Assembly: GCA_947184155.2 (NCBI GenBank)
Contig: CAMXCT020001136.1
Coordinates: forward strand, 341,501-405,500
Reading direction: 5' to 3'
Length of the DNA: 64,000 nucleotides
Source of the DNA: Cladocopium goreaui
Lineage: Eukaryota > Sar > Dinophyceae > Suessiales > Symbiodiniaceae
Shown: piece after piece, positions 10,208-19,299 of the stretch
Layout: the number at the start of each line of letters is the position of its first letter
Position numbering within the stretch: position 1 is the first letter of the stretch
The notes under the pieces: model-generated
Seen by the model: only the letters and a program-made list of their open reading frames with translations
The model's database searches: none
What the model was told of the DNA's origin: nothing
Position numbers and translations under genes: made by a program

Positions 10208-11610
10208 TCGATCAAGGCTTTGGTCAAACCTTTCTCCGAAAGTCAAGCTTTGCAAGTTGATCGGCAATGTCACTCCATGAAGGGGGTGTGTTGAACCAAT
10301 CTCCGAAAGTCAAGCTTTGCAAGTTGCTCGGAAATGTCACTCGATCAAGGCTTTGGTTGAACGCATCTCCGAAAGTCAAGCTTTGCAAGTTGCTCGGTAA
10401 AGTCACTCGATCAAGGCTTTGGTTGAACCAAAGTCCGAAAGTCAAGCTTTGCAAGTTGCTCGGCAAGGTCACTCCATCAAGGCTTTGGTTGAACGAATCT
10501 CCGAAAGTCAAGCTTTGCAAGTTGCTCGGAAAGGTCACTCGATCAAGGCTTTGGTTAAAATTTATTCCGAAAGTCAAGCTTTGCAAGTTGCTGGGCAAGG
10601 TCACCCCATCAAGGCTTTGGTTGAACCAAAGTCCGAAAGTCAAGCTTTGCAAGTTGCTCGGCAAGGTCACTCCATCAAGGCTTTGGTTGAACGAATCTCC
10701 GAAAGTCAAGCTTTGCAAGTTGCTCGGAAAGGTCACTCCACCAAGGCTTTGGTTGAACGTACCTCCGAAAGTCAAGCTTTGCAAGTTGCTCGGCAAGGTC
10801 ACTCCATCAAGGCTTTGCTTGAACGAATCTAAGAAAGTCAAGCTTTGCAAGTTGCTCGGCAAGGAACCTCCATCAAGGCTTTGCTTGAACGAATCTAGGA
10901 AAGTCAAGCTTTGCAAGTTGCTCGGCAAGGTCACTCCATCAAGGCTTTGGTTGCAGGTACCTCCGAAAGTCAAGCTTTGCAAGTTGCTCGGCAAGGTCAC
11001 TCCATCAAGGCTTTGGTTAAAATCTCTTCCGAATGTCAAGCTTTGCAAGTTGCTCGGCAAGGTCACTCGATCAAGGCTTTGGTTGAACCTTTTTCCGAAA
11101 GTCAAGCTTTGCAAGTTGCTCGGCAAGGTCACTCTATCAAGGCTTTGGTTGAATGTACCACCGAAAGTCAAGCTTTGCAAGTTGCTCGGCAAGGTCACTC
11201 CATCAAGGCTTTGGTCGAACGAATCTCCGAAAGTCAAGCTTTGCAAGTTGCTCGGCAAAGTCACTCGATCAAGGCTTTGGTTGAACCTACTCCCGAAAGT
11301 CAAGCTCCCGAAAGTCAAGCTTTGCAAGTTGCTCGGCAAGGTCACTCCATCAAGGCTTTGGTTAAAATTTATTCCGAAAGTCAAGCTTTGCAAGTTGCTG
11401 GGCAAGGTCACCCCATCAAGGCTTTGGTTGAACCAAAGTCCGAAAGTCAAGCTTTGCAAGTTGCTCGGCAAGGTCACTCCATCAAGGCTTTGGTTGTAAG
11501 TCAAGCTTTGCAAGTTGCTCGGCAAGGTCACTCCATCAAGGCTTTGCTCACATTTATGTCCGAAAGTCAAGCTTTGCAAGCTGCTCGGCAAGGTCACTTC
11601 AGCAATAAGG
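10208..11610 (-). repeat. 66-bp coding tandem repeat array
   Basis: About 20 copies of a 66-bp unit with a strongly conserved core and a variable three-residue window (LWF, INF, DSF, GTF, RDF and so on). The order of variants repeats in blocks (LWF-INF occurs twice, DSF-LWF twice), showing duplications of several units at once, most likely by unequal exchange. Confidence 0.9.
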
Positions 11611-12005
11611 CCTTGGTCGCACGGGTCCCACCAATATCCTATCTGCGTCACCCCATCCAGCGCAAGATGTGGCTCAGAGACTGGGAAACCTTGGAGGTAT
11701 TTCCAAGCTGTGCATAGGTCTGTTGGAACATAAGTGCAGGACAGAGTCGCAGTCTTCCCTTCAATGCCTTGCTCTTGCAATGTTTGCTGGAGCATCAATG
11801 GTGAAGCTAGGTGGTAGAGGACCAGCTTTGCCCCTTTCTTCTTGGGAAGTTGCTCAGAGACGATCGTGCGCACTTCCAGGCCCAGAGTGGAAGGACTGAG
11901 GCTCAGGCTACACCCTTCACCATTGACGCATAGCACATGGAGATCAATCAAGTCAACCAGCTCGGAACCAGCCGATGACCCCACATAGCCATCAACACTC
12001 GACAT
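10224..12005 (-). CDS. ubiquitin-like / leucine-rich (FNIP-like) repeat protein
   Basis: A 593-codon single-exon reading frame; the first ATG after an upstream in-frame TGA is at 12,005. Residues about 22-100 resemble a ubiquitin-like fold (hydrophobic strands around VNGEGCSLSLS, a basic KKKGAKLVLY strand, and EQGIEGKTATL). About 20 units of 22 residues follow, consensus GVTLPSNLQSLTFG-x-x-FNQSLD, a solenoid like FNIP/LRR repeats. Such proteins are abundant in dinoflagellate genomes and are presumed interaction scaffolds; no catalytic site is visible. Oddities: one unit lacks 3 residues (near 11,495), one carries a 5-residue SLTFG duplication (near 11,300), and a +1 shift near 10,285 replaces the last two units with an unrelated tail (TPPSWSDIADQLAKLDF). 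All other frames are also open because the unit is 66 bp. Confidence 0.88.
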   Translation of the reverse strand: MSSVDGYVGSSAGSELVDLIDLHVLCVNGEGCSLSLSPSTLGLEVRTIVSEQLPKKKGAKLVLYHLASPLMLQQTLQEQGIEGKTATLSCTYVPTDLCTAWKYLQGFPVSEPHLALDGVTQIGYWWDPCDQGLIAEVTLPSSLQSLTFGHKCEQSLDGVTLPSNLQSLTYNQSLDGVTLPSNLQSLTFGLWFNQSLDGVTLPSNLQSLTFGINFNQSLDGVTLPSNLQSLTFGSLTFGSRFNQSLDRVTLPSNLQSLTFGDSFDQSLDGVTLPSNLQSLTFGGTFNQSLDRVTLPSNLQSLTFGKRFNQSLDRVTLPSNLQSLTFGRDFNQSLDGVTLPSNLQSLTFGGTCNQSLDGVTLPSNLQSLTFLDSFKQSLDGGSLPSNLQSLTFLDSFKQSLDGVTLPSNLQSLTFGGTFNQSLGGVTFPSNLQSLTFGDSFNQSLDGVTLPSNLQSLTFGLWFNQSLDGVTLPSNLQSLTFGINFNQSLDRVTFPSNLQSLTFGDSFNQSLDGVTLPSNLQSLTFGLWFNQSLDRVTLPSNLQSLTFGDAFNQSLDRVTFPSNLQSLTFGDWFNTPPSWSDIADQLAKLDFRRKV

Positions 12006-12344
12006 CCTTGAGGGATGTTTGAACCAGTGGAGAGCTGCCCGTCAAAACGGACCTCCCAGATCCATGCTGATCCCTGAAATTTCAATGGAGTACCTCGCTC
12101 AGCAACAGGAATTTTGACTAAAGCCCGTTGTGGCTGATGGAAGTTGATGGTGGTTAAGAGCCCCGAAATCCAGAAATATCCGGAAGGGACTGTTGAAGGA
12201 CCTGAATTTGGAAGTAGCCTGAGATTTCCATTGGAAATTGCACCATGTTTTGAGCTGCGCACATGTCTGGGCTATAATCAATCCGTTTCTCTCATCCTTC
12301 TATTCATGAACACCTTATAATGATGTATAATGAGGAATACAGAT

Positions 12345-12670
12345 TACGTTAGAGGTACAATAGGGGGGAGGCACGCTAGAGGTCCATTAGAGGTAAGTTA
12401 GAGGTACGCTAGAGGTACCTTAGGGTCTTAGAGGTACATGAAAGGTGCAGAAGATTAGGGCAGAGCTACGTTAGAGATCGTTAGAGGTACAGTAGAGATA
12501 CGTCAAGAAGTACGATAGAATACGGTAGAAGTACATTAGAGGTACGATAGAGGTACGGTAGTATTGAAATGTATTTTAAAGGGTTGGAAATTGTTAGAGG
12601 TAGCTAGGATATGCTGGGACAGAGGTACATAGAGTATACAATATTATACAATACAGGTACGCTAGAGATA
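12345..12670. repeat. degenerate 11-bp minisatellite (GTTAGAGGTAC-like)
   Basis: Over about 320 bp the motif TTAGAGGTAC or a variant recurs at roughly 11-bp spacing, with frequent substitutions and small indels. No coding potential is seen. Confidence 0.75.
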
Positions 12671-12884
12671 CATTGGATGTACGAAAAACATCCAACAATG
12701 AATAGAGATTGCGACATCCATGGTGATCCTTTAAAGCAAAAGCTGCTGCCTCTGCACAATTTATCAAAATACTGAATACTGATGTTTTGACACCAAGAAT
12801 AAGGATTGCAAAAGATTATTATATATCATATATTCTTAATATGTGTTGAAATAGATATGTTAATGTCAAATGATTACAAAAAAA

Positions 12885-12945
12885 AGAAATATTTCTTTTT
12901 GTAGGTTCCCCCTCTGAACCAAGCCTTAAGGGGTAGGGGATCTTA
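12885..12945. repeat. right flank repeat of the LRR gene
   Basis: Partner of the 9,961-10,000 sequence: a pyrimidine tract, TGTAGGTTCCCCCTCTG, then CAAGCCTTAAGG. It contains TTTTTGTAG, so it could also act as a splice acceptor. Confidence 0.5.
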
Positions 12946-12949
12946 TACC

Positions 12950-13440
12950 TACTATATGTATAAGCCATCATCTACCTGTGTATGTACATGCATGTGTCTA
13001 TATATATATGTATATCTATATATATAGAGAGAGAGAGAGTTATTATCCATATCATGTGTATGTATATATCTATATATATATATGTATGTACATATCCATA
13101 CAAGAACCACTTTGGGATTATTGACATGCCATCTTGACACAAATCTGCCTGCATGTTGACATTCGACACTGACCTTCAGACCCTGGCTATGTCAGGAGAA
13201 AAAGGCAAGTGCAATGAGAAGATCCCAAATTTCCAACAAACAAAACACAAAAATAAACATATGATATACACAGACATCAGATATTTAATATATATATACA
13301 TATATATATATATGTATGTACAAATATATATATATATACATGTATGTACATATATATATATATATATGTGTATGTATCATTGTATATCACACAGAGATAT
13401 ACAGTATATGCTTCCCCAGCATCCGCGACATCCCCGACAT
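12950..13440. repeat. TA/CA microsatellite stretches
   Basis: 12,990-13,090 and 13,270-13,400 are mostly (TATATA/TACATA)n with a short GA run. Nothing coding is seen between them. Confidence 0.7.
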
Positions 13441-13446
13441 CCCCGC

Positions 13447-13568
13447 CTGCCACTTCAGCACGCTGGGCTTTTTGGGGACTGGCGCCGCGGTCGCCGGGAC
13501 CGGTGGCTCGTTCGGTGGCTCTTCCGGTGGCTCTTCTGGTGGCCCCGGCTCCGACATTGGGCTGTGGA
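13447..13568 (-). CDS. Pro/Glu-rich exon, gene unknown
   Basis: 122 bp of high-G+C DNA in an AT-rich setting. Minus reading: acceptor tgcgccag|T, GC donor TGGCAG|GCGGGG, coding a Pro/Glu repeat (EPPEEPPNEPPVP) then KKPSVLKWQ. The plus strand is also open (Gly/Ser-rich) and has a fair acceptor at 13,425. Minus is preferred because every other supported exon here is minus. Confidence 0.45.
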
Positions 13569-13883
13569 CTGGCGCAACAAAAAAGGGGATTTACCACGAT
13601 TTAGCAGATGAATTTTTATATAGATATGGCATATGGCAACCATTTGAGAAATATATGTGTTTTCGACATGTTGCGGAACTATTGGGATCATTCTTCAGCG
13701 GCGCTGCCCAAGAAAAAAGACCCTGCGATTTCAATTGGAACATGTTTCTCTAAACCATGGGATGGTCATTGGCGCACGCTATTTTTCAGACAAATGCACC
13801 GCGTTATGAAGATTCCGAATGAGATGTTCAAGATATTTCAAGATTGCACACTTAGGGAATCATGAGATCTTACTCTAATCGTG

Positions 13884-14105
13884 TCAAGATGCGGACAGCC
13901 GTGACAGGACAAAACCACAGGCGCCCAAGTGGCCATATCTGAAGAAATCACTCAACATTGAGTTCGACTCCTCAACATTGAGTTCTGGGAGACTCATGAC
14001 TTTCTCAATGTCTTTTCTACCATGACATTGCTGAGCCAAAAGCAATGATATTGGCAGGCTCCAAGTCTGAAGCATGCTTTCGACGCGATCAAGGCGAAAC
14101 TCCAT
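13884..14105 (-). CDS. possible small ORF or exon, unknown
   Basis: A 73-codon ATG-to-stop frame (MEFRLDRVESMLQTW start) ending SRLSAS. A 20-bp unit containing CTCAACATTGAGTTC is duplicated inside it. No family is recognised; it may be intronic. Confidence 0.2.
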   Translation of the reverse strand: MEFRLDRVESMLQTWSLPISLLLAQQCHGRKDIEKVMSLPELNVEESNSMLSDFFRYGHLGACGFVLSRLSAS

Positions 14106-14250
14106 TGTGCAGCAGACTAACGACAGGTTGAAAGTACTTCAAATTACTTCAAGCTGATTGATGCTCTTGTTTTGACTTCCAAATGTGTCCAAACATCATT
14201 CCGCCAGTCGTCTGCCCCAAAAGTCCACAACGGTGAACCCCTGGCCCAAC

Positions 14251-14304
14251 CCTCCCGCTGGGTGTCACGAGCATCAGCCGGCTCACGCCGGTGGCCTGGC
14301 GTTT
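14251..14304 (-). CDS. short exon, gene unknown
   Basis: 18 codons, acceptor cgtttcag|A, donor GGGAGG|GTTGGG, phase 0 to 0, coding KRQATGVSRLMLVTPSGR. Likely belongs to the same gene as 13,447-13,568. The opposite strand is also open. Confidence 0.4.
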
Positions 14305-14547
14305 CTGAAACGGGAAGCGATTATAAGAACCATAGAATTATAGAACTAGTATAGTGATACAAGTAATGCTAATGATATAATTAGTGAGATAATGATATAA
14401 CTAGTGATAATGGGATAATGATTATAGAAGAATTAGATACTTGAGAGGGGGAGGACGAAAGGTAGGTGGGGGCATATCTCTCAACAACTTTTTGCGTTCA
14501 TTCAGTTCAATATATATATATATCGAACTTTCCCTTCCCCCTAGGTG

Positions 14548-16020
14548 CCTATCAATTTCCTGCATCCATTTCGTTTCATACGTAGACTTCCCCTATTGGC
14601 CTCTCCGCCACTTCTTACGTTTTTGCTGTTGCAATATCCGAACTTCCCCGGCATCAACAACTTCTTGCATGCATCTTGTTTCAATATCTAAATTCCACCC
14701 ACCCCGTGCCATAGTCAGTAATAAGAACCACAAGCAAGATAATGTTAGTCAGTTTGTTGGCAGCCTATGTGAATTAGAGGGGCCAAGGTGCCTCAACCGA
14801 TCGACGCTCGGTTGAGGCACTTTGCGTGTAGGTCTTTATAGATGTAACCTTCATGCGGCTAAGTGCGTGAAGATGTCTGAAGCAAAAACAACATCAACAA
14901 TTGCAGGAGACGAAGCCGTCCTTGTTTCGTCGGAACTATCAACAACTTCTTGCATGCATCTTGTCTCAATATCTAAATTCCACCCACCCCGTGCCATAGT
15001 CAGTAATAAGAACCACAAGCAAGATAATGTTAGTCAGTTTGTTGGCAGCCTATGTGAATTAGAGGGGCCAAGGTGCCTCAACCGATCGACGCTCGGTTGA
15101 GGCACTTTGCGTGTAGGTCTTTATAGATGTAACCTTCATGCGGCTAAGTGCGTGAAGATGTCTGAAGCAAAAACAACATCAACAACTGCAGGAGACGAAG
15201 CCGTCCTTGTTTCGTCGGAACTATCAACAACTTCTTGCATGCATCTTGTCTCAATATCTAAATTCCACCCACCCCGTGCCATAGTCAGTAATAAGAACCA
15301 CAAGCAAGATAATGTTAGTCAGTTTGTTGGCAACCTATGTGAATTAGAGGGGCCAAGGTGCCTCAACCGATCGACGCTCGGTTGAGGCACTTTGCGTGTA
15401 GGTCTTTATAGATGTAACCTTCACGCGGCTAAGTGCGTGAAGATGTCTGAAGCAAAAACAACATCAACAATTGCAGGGGACGAAACCGTCCTTGTTTCGT
15501 GGGAACTATTAAAAGGCTTGCGGCTCAGGGATAAGTGTCGCTGCGAAGGGACATACTGCTATTGTTTTCTTTCCTGCATCAATTTCGTTTCATACGTAGA
15601 CTTCCCCTATTGGCCTCTCCGCCACTTCTTACGTTTTTGCTGTTGCAATATCCGAACTTCCCCGGCATCAACAACTTCCTGCATGCATCTTGTCTCAATA
15701 ATTCCACCCACCCCGTGCCATAGTCAGTAATAAGAACCACAAGCAAGATAATGTTAGTCAGTTTGTTGGCAACCTATGTGAATTAGAGGGGCCAAGGTGC
15801 CTCAACCGATCGACGCTCGGTTGAGGCACTTTGCGTGTAGGTCTTTAATTTATAGATGTAACCTTCACGCGGCTAAGTGCGTGAAGATGTCTGAAGCAAA
15901 AACAACATCAACAATTGCAGGAGACGAAACCGTCCTTGTGTTTCGTGGGAACTATTAAAAGGCTCGCCGCTCAGCGAGAAGTGTCGCTGCGAAGGGACAT
16001 ACTGCTATTGTTTTCTTATC
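14548..16020. repeat. nested tandem array: 285-bp unit inside a larger unit
   Basis: A larger unit (from CCTGCATC...TTTCGTTTC to ...CTGCTATTG) occurs twice (about 14,548 and 15,573). In the first copy its 285-bp core is tandemly repeated three times (period exactly 285: 14,788, 15,073, 15,358); the fourth core is in the second copy. Core copies are over 95% identical by eye. Each core carries an open frame of about 92 codons whose period is a multiple of three, but it opens without ATG in the repeat frame. Confidence 0.9.
14788..14820. repeat. 33-nt perfect hairpin in the 285-bp unit
   Basis: Arms GTGCCTCAACCGA and TCGGTTGAGGCAC (13 bp, no mismatch) flank a 7-nt loop. Identical hairpins recur at 15,073-15,105, 15,358-15,390 and 15,797-15,829. 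Unchanged arms in all four copies suggest either very recent duplication or selection on the structure. Confidence 0.85.
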
Positions 16021-16249
16021 TAACATGAGCATTGTCCATGACTTGTGAAGAACATCGCATGGTCTCGTAAAGTATTCCAGTTGGAGCATGGAGCTCAGCT
16101 GCGTGTCTGTGATGCGCGTAGAGCACCGAATTGCTTCTTCTGGAGAAGAAAGTTAAGGGACCGCATAACCCCACAAGTCAACTTCTTCCAATAATGATCA
16201 AATTTTGCAGCGGGGACGGGGAAGGAAGGAAAGACAAAGGAGGAGGTGG

Positions 16250-16672
16250 AGAAAAAATGGTTTGTGACAAAATTGTGTGTGTGTGAAAGATGGTGTGCTG
16301 AAAGATGGTGTGTGTAAGATGGTGTGTCAAAGATTGTGTGTCAAAGATGGTGTGTGACAAAGTGGTGTGTGAAAGATCATGTGTCAAAGATGGTGTGTGA
16401 CAAAGTGGTGTGTGAAAGATGGTCTGTGACGGTGTGTGAAAGATGGTGTGTGGCAAAGTGGTGTGAAAGATGGTGTGTCAAAGATGGTGTCAAAGATGGT
16501 GTGTGAAAGATGGCGTGTGAAAGACGGTGTGTGACAAAGTTGTGCGTAAGATGGTGTGTCAGAGATTGTGTGTGAAAGATGGTGTGTGACAAAGTTGTGT
16601 GAAAGATGGTGTGTCAAAGATGGTGTGTGAAAGATAGTGTGTGAAACATGGTGTGTCACAAAGTGGTGTGAA
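16250..16672. repeat. GT-rich satellite, GTGTGTGAAAGATG type
   Basis: Imperfect tandem repeats built from GTGTGAAAGATG and GTGTGACAAAGT modules. His/Thr-rich frames on the complementary strand are repeat artefacts. Confidence 0.85.
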
Positions 16673-16850
16673 TACCCAAGCGGCGTCCACGGCGCCAAAT
16701 CCACCCCAAGCGTGCCACCAGATCCAGCCCAGTGCCATACGTGCCACGCCGGCCACACAAAGTGGAGGTGTCGCCAAGTGCCACGCCTGCCACGCAAAGC
16801 GACGCTCGATGTCGCCAAGTGCCACGCCTGCTACGCAAACAGCGGTGTGT
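16673..16850. other. G+C-rich spacer with GCCACGC repeats
   Basis: Between the two GT satellites. It contains three copies of a GTCGCCAAGTGCCACGCCTG-like unit. No splice-supported exon was found on either strand. Confidence 0.5.
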
Positions 16851-17372
16851 GGACAAGTTGCATGTGTAGACGTATGTGAGGAAGTTGTGTGTGAGGAAGT
16901 TGTGTGAGGACAAGGTGTGTGTGTGGACAAGTTGTGTGGTTCTTGTGTGTGTGAGTAAATTGTGTGTGAGCAAGTTGTGTGAGGACAAGTTGTGCGTGGA
17001 CAAGTTGTGTGTGGACAAGTTGTGTGAGCATGTGTGTGAGTAAGTTGTGTGTGGACAAGTTGTTTGAGCATGTGTGTGAGTAAGCTGTGTGTGAGCAAGC
17101 TGTGTGACGACAAGTTGTGTGTGGACAAGTTGTGTGTGTGAGTAAGTTGTGTGTGAGCAAGTTGTGTGAGGACAAGTTGTGTGTGGACAAGTTGTGTGTG
17201 GACAAGTTGTGTGTGGACAAGCTGTGTGTGAGCAAGTTTTGTGATGACAAGTTGTGTGAGGACAAGTTGTGTGGCTGTGTGTGCACAAGTTGTGTGTGGA
17301 CAAGTTGTGTGTGTGAGCAAGTTGTGTGAGGACAAGTTGTGTGTGCACAAGTTGTGTGTGGACAAGTGTGTG
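16851..17372. repeat. GT-rich satellite, GTGTGGACAAGTT type
   Basis: About 35 imperfect units of GTGTGTGGACAAGTT and GTGTGAGCAAGTT, ending just before the hairpin at 17,387. Cys/Val-rich and His/Thr-rich frames here are not credible genes. Confidence 0.88.
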
Positions 17373-17386
17373 GAACATGCACAGAA

Positions 17387-17422
17387 CGAAGCCAGTTGCC
17401 GTGGACACGGTAACTGGCTTCG
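17387..17422. repeat. 36-nt hairpin at the edge of the GT satellite
   Basis: 17-nt arms (CGAAGCCAGTTGCCGTG and its complement with one G-T pair) and a 2-nt loop, in otherwise low-complexity DNA. Purpose unknown. Confidence 0.8.
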
Positions 17423-17529
17423 TGCCACAGTTCATGTAGTAGTTGCTTCTCCTCCGGGTTTTCTAAGGGCCCTGCTAGGACCATGGCATGCACCCAGCTA
17501 TCGCTGCTGGGCCCGTGGCTGCAACTGCA

Positions 17530-18135
17530 CGACGTATACAACTACATATGTATGTATCTATGCCAACATGTTGCAGGCATGTGCAGTATGTGAATGCCAG
17601 TCCGTATGCATGCACAGCTGTGTATGCGTGCATGATCGTGCGTCGCTAGGCAGGTATGCATGGATGTATGCAAGCATGCATGTACTTGTGTCTGCAAGTA
17701 TGTAGATGTCTAGGTGCAAACGCCTGCAGGCATGTTGGCAGATGCAGCTTTGTAGCTGTGCAATGTGCATGCATGTAGGGGTGTAGCTGTGGAGGAATGT
17801 AGGCCTGCAGGGACGTTCACGTGTGGGTATTTAATGAGAACAAAGACGGAATGACGGCATGTGGTACGTAGAAATGTCGGTTCCTAAGTATGTACACCTG
17901 TATGCATCTATGTATCCATGTATGTATGCAGGCCTGCATGAATGTTTCTAACACATACAGTAGGAATGTCTGCAAGTCCGCATGTATGCATGTAGGAAGG
18001 ATGTATGCAAGTGCGTCTGATTGTCTGTGTGTGAGATGTATGCACATATGTATGCAGGCATGTATGCAGGCGTGGATGAATGTACGCATCAATCAATGTA
18101 TGCAGGTATATATCAACGTAGCAATGTTGTGATGC
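17530..18135. repeat. degenerate ATGTATGCAGGC-type repeat
   Basis: Nearly every 4-8 bp returns to ATGT/ATGC/GCAGGC words, forming a highly diverged simple repeat about 600 bp long. Met/His/Tyr-rich frames come from the repeat. Confidence 0.75.
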
Positions 18136-18748
18136 ATGCATGTACGCCTCCATGTATATGATTACTGTATATGTGTACAATATACGCTACATATGCATAT
18201 GATAGTGTATATATATATAGATATACATATTCATATGATATATATATATATATATATAACTTTCTCACCAACAACATGGGGAAGTACTGAATGCAGTTCA
18301 TCAATATATAGCATGCAGATCTTTGCAGTTGTCATGGTCAGTGATATCGGTCGAAACAGGCCAACTTCCAGAAAGCCAAGAACCACATAGTGCTTTGTTT
18401 GTATGGTGAAATCGTGAACTCCAGAAACCCATCACCAAAAGATTCTTGCATATATTATATATATTATTTATGTTAGCTGTTCCCAGGAACTTGCGCCGAG
18501 TCCATTTTTGGCTGCGGACCAGGGGGGAATCGAATGGGGGGGGGAAAAATGTAAAAAAAGTTGATTCAGTGAAGTTTTCTAAACTAATATCATAGCAGTA
18601 TAACAAATCAAAATTTATTCATTAAAAAAAAACATAACAGTCCAAAAAGTCAGTTTGAATATTGTGATTGCTTCATTTTTCCCAACAATATAAAAACCTA
18701 ATTACCTCATTCAATTTTTCAAAATCATAGCAGTCAAAGCATACTTAC

Positions 18749-19096
18749 CTGGAGCCGATGAGGCCGATGGAGCCGCTGGAGCAGCTGGAGCCTATCAGGC
18801 CGATGGAGCCGCTGGAGCTGCTGGAGCCGATCAAGTCGATGGAGCCGATGAGGCCGATGGAGCCGCTGGAGCCGATGAGGCCGATGGAGCCAATGAGGCT
18901 GCTGGGGCCGATCAGGCCGATGGGGCCGATGAGGCCGATGGAGCCGATGAGGCCGATGGAGCCGATGAAGCCGATGGAGCCGATGAGGCTGCTGGGGCCG
19001 ATCAGGCCGATGGGGCCGATGAGGCCGATGGAGCCGATGAGGCCGATGGAGCCGATGAGGCCGATGGAGCCGATGAAGCCGATGGAGCCGATGAGG
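18749..19096 (-). CDS. exon encoding Gly-X-Y repeats
   Basis: 348 bp (116 codons) between a strong acceptor (ggatttatttccag|C) and a textbook donor (CTCCAG|GTAAGT), phase symmetric, so it can be gained or lost without frameshift. The minus frame has glycine at every third position over most of its length (GLIGSIGLIGPIGLIG), a collagen-like spacing but with Ile/Leu instead of Pro. DNA is a 9/18-bp tandem repeat of GATGGAGCC and GATGAGGCC. The host gene was not identified. Confidence 0.55.
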
Positions 19097-19299
19097 CTGG
19101 AAATAAATCCTATGCAGTATTGCCAGTATAAAGGGAGTTGCAGGTTACAGCTATCGAGACACCTTACCCATTCCACCCTGCTTACATGCACAAGAAGTGG
19201 TGCCGCAAAATCGACGCCAACCGTCAATGGCACGGCCCCCCCCCTAAGTACAGATTCAATACTCTCAGCTCTCAATTTGGGGGAAAGGGCCAGCAGCCT

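Noticed and set aside
10267..11717. Long plus-strand open frames of 137-410 codons opposite the LRR gene
   Set aside because: The 66-bp repeat unit keeps all frames open. The plus products are Lys/Leu/Ser repeats without a head domain, while the minus frame has a ubiquitin-like N-terminus and the known repeat consensus.
14441..15730. Repeated 92-codon frames as real genes
   Set aside because: They open without ATG in the repeat frame, each ends at the same stop in the hairpin, and they follow from a period divisible by three. Treated as a repeat array.
16178..17541. His/Thr/Cys-rich minus-strand frames of 230-290 codons in the GT satellites
   Set aside because: They are translations of a simple repeat, open in several frames at once, with no unique sequence or splice sites.
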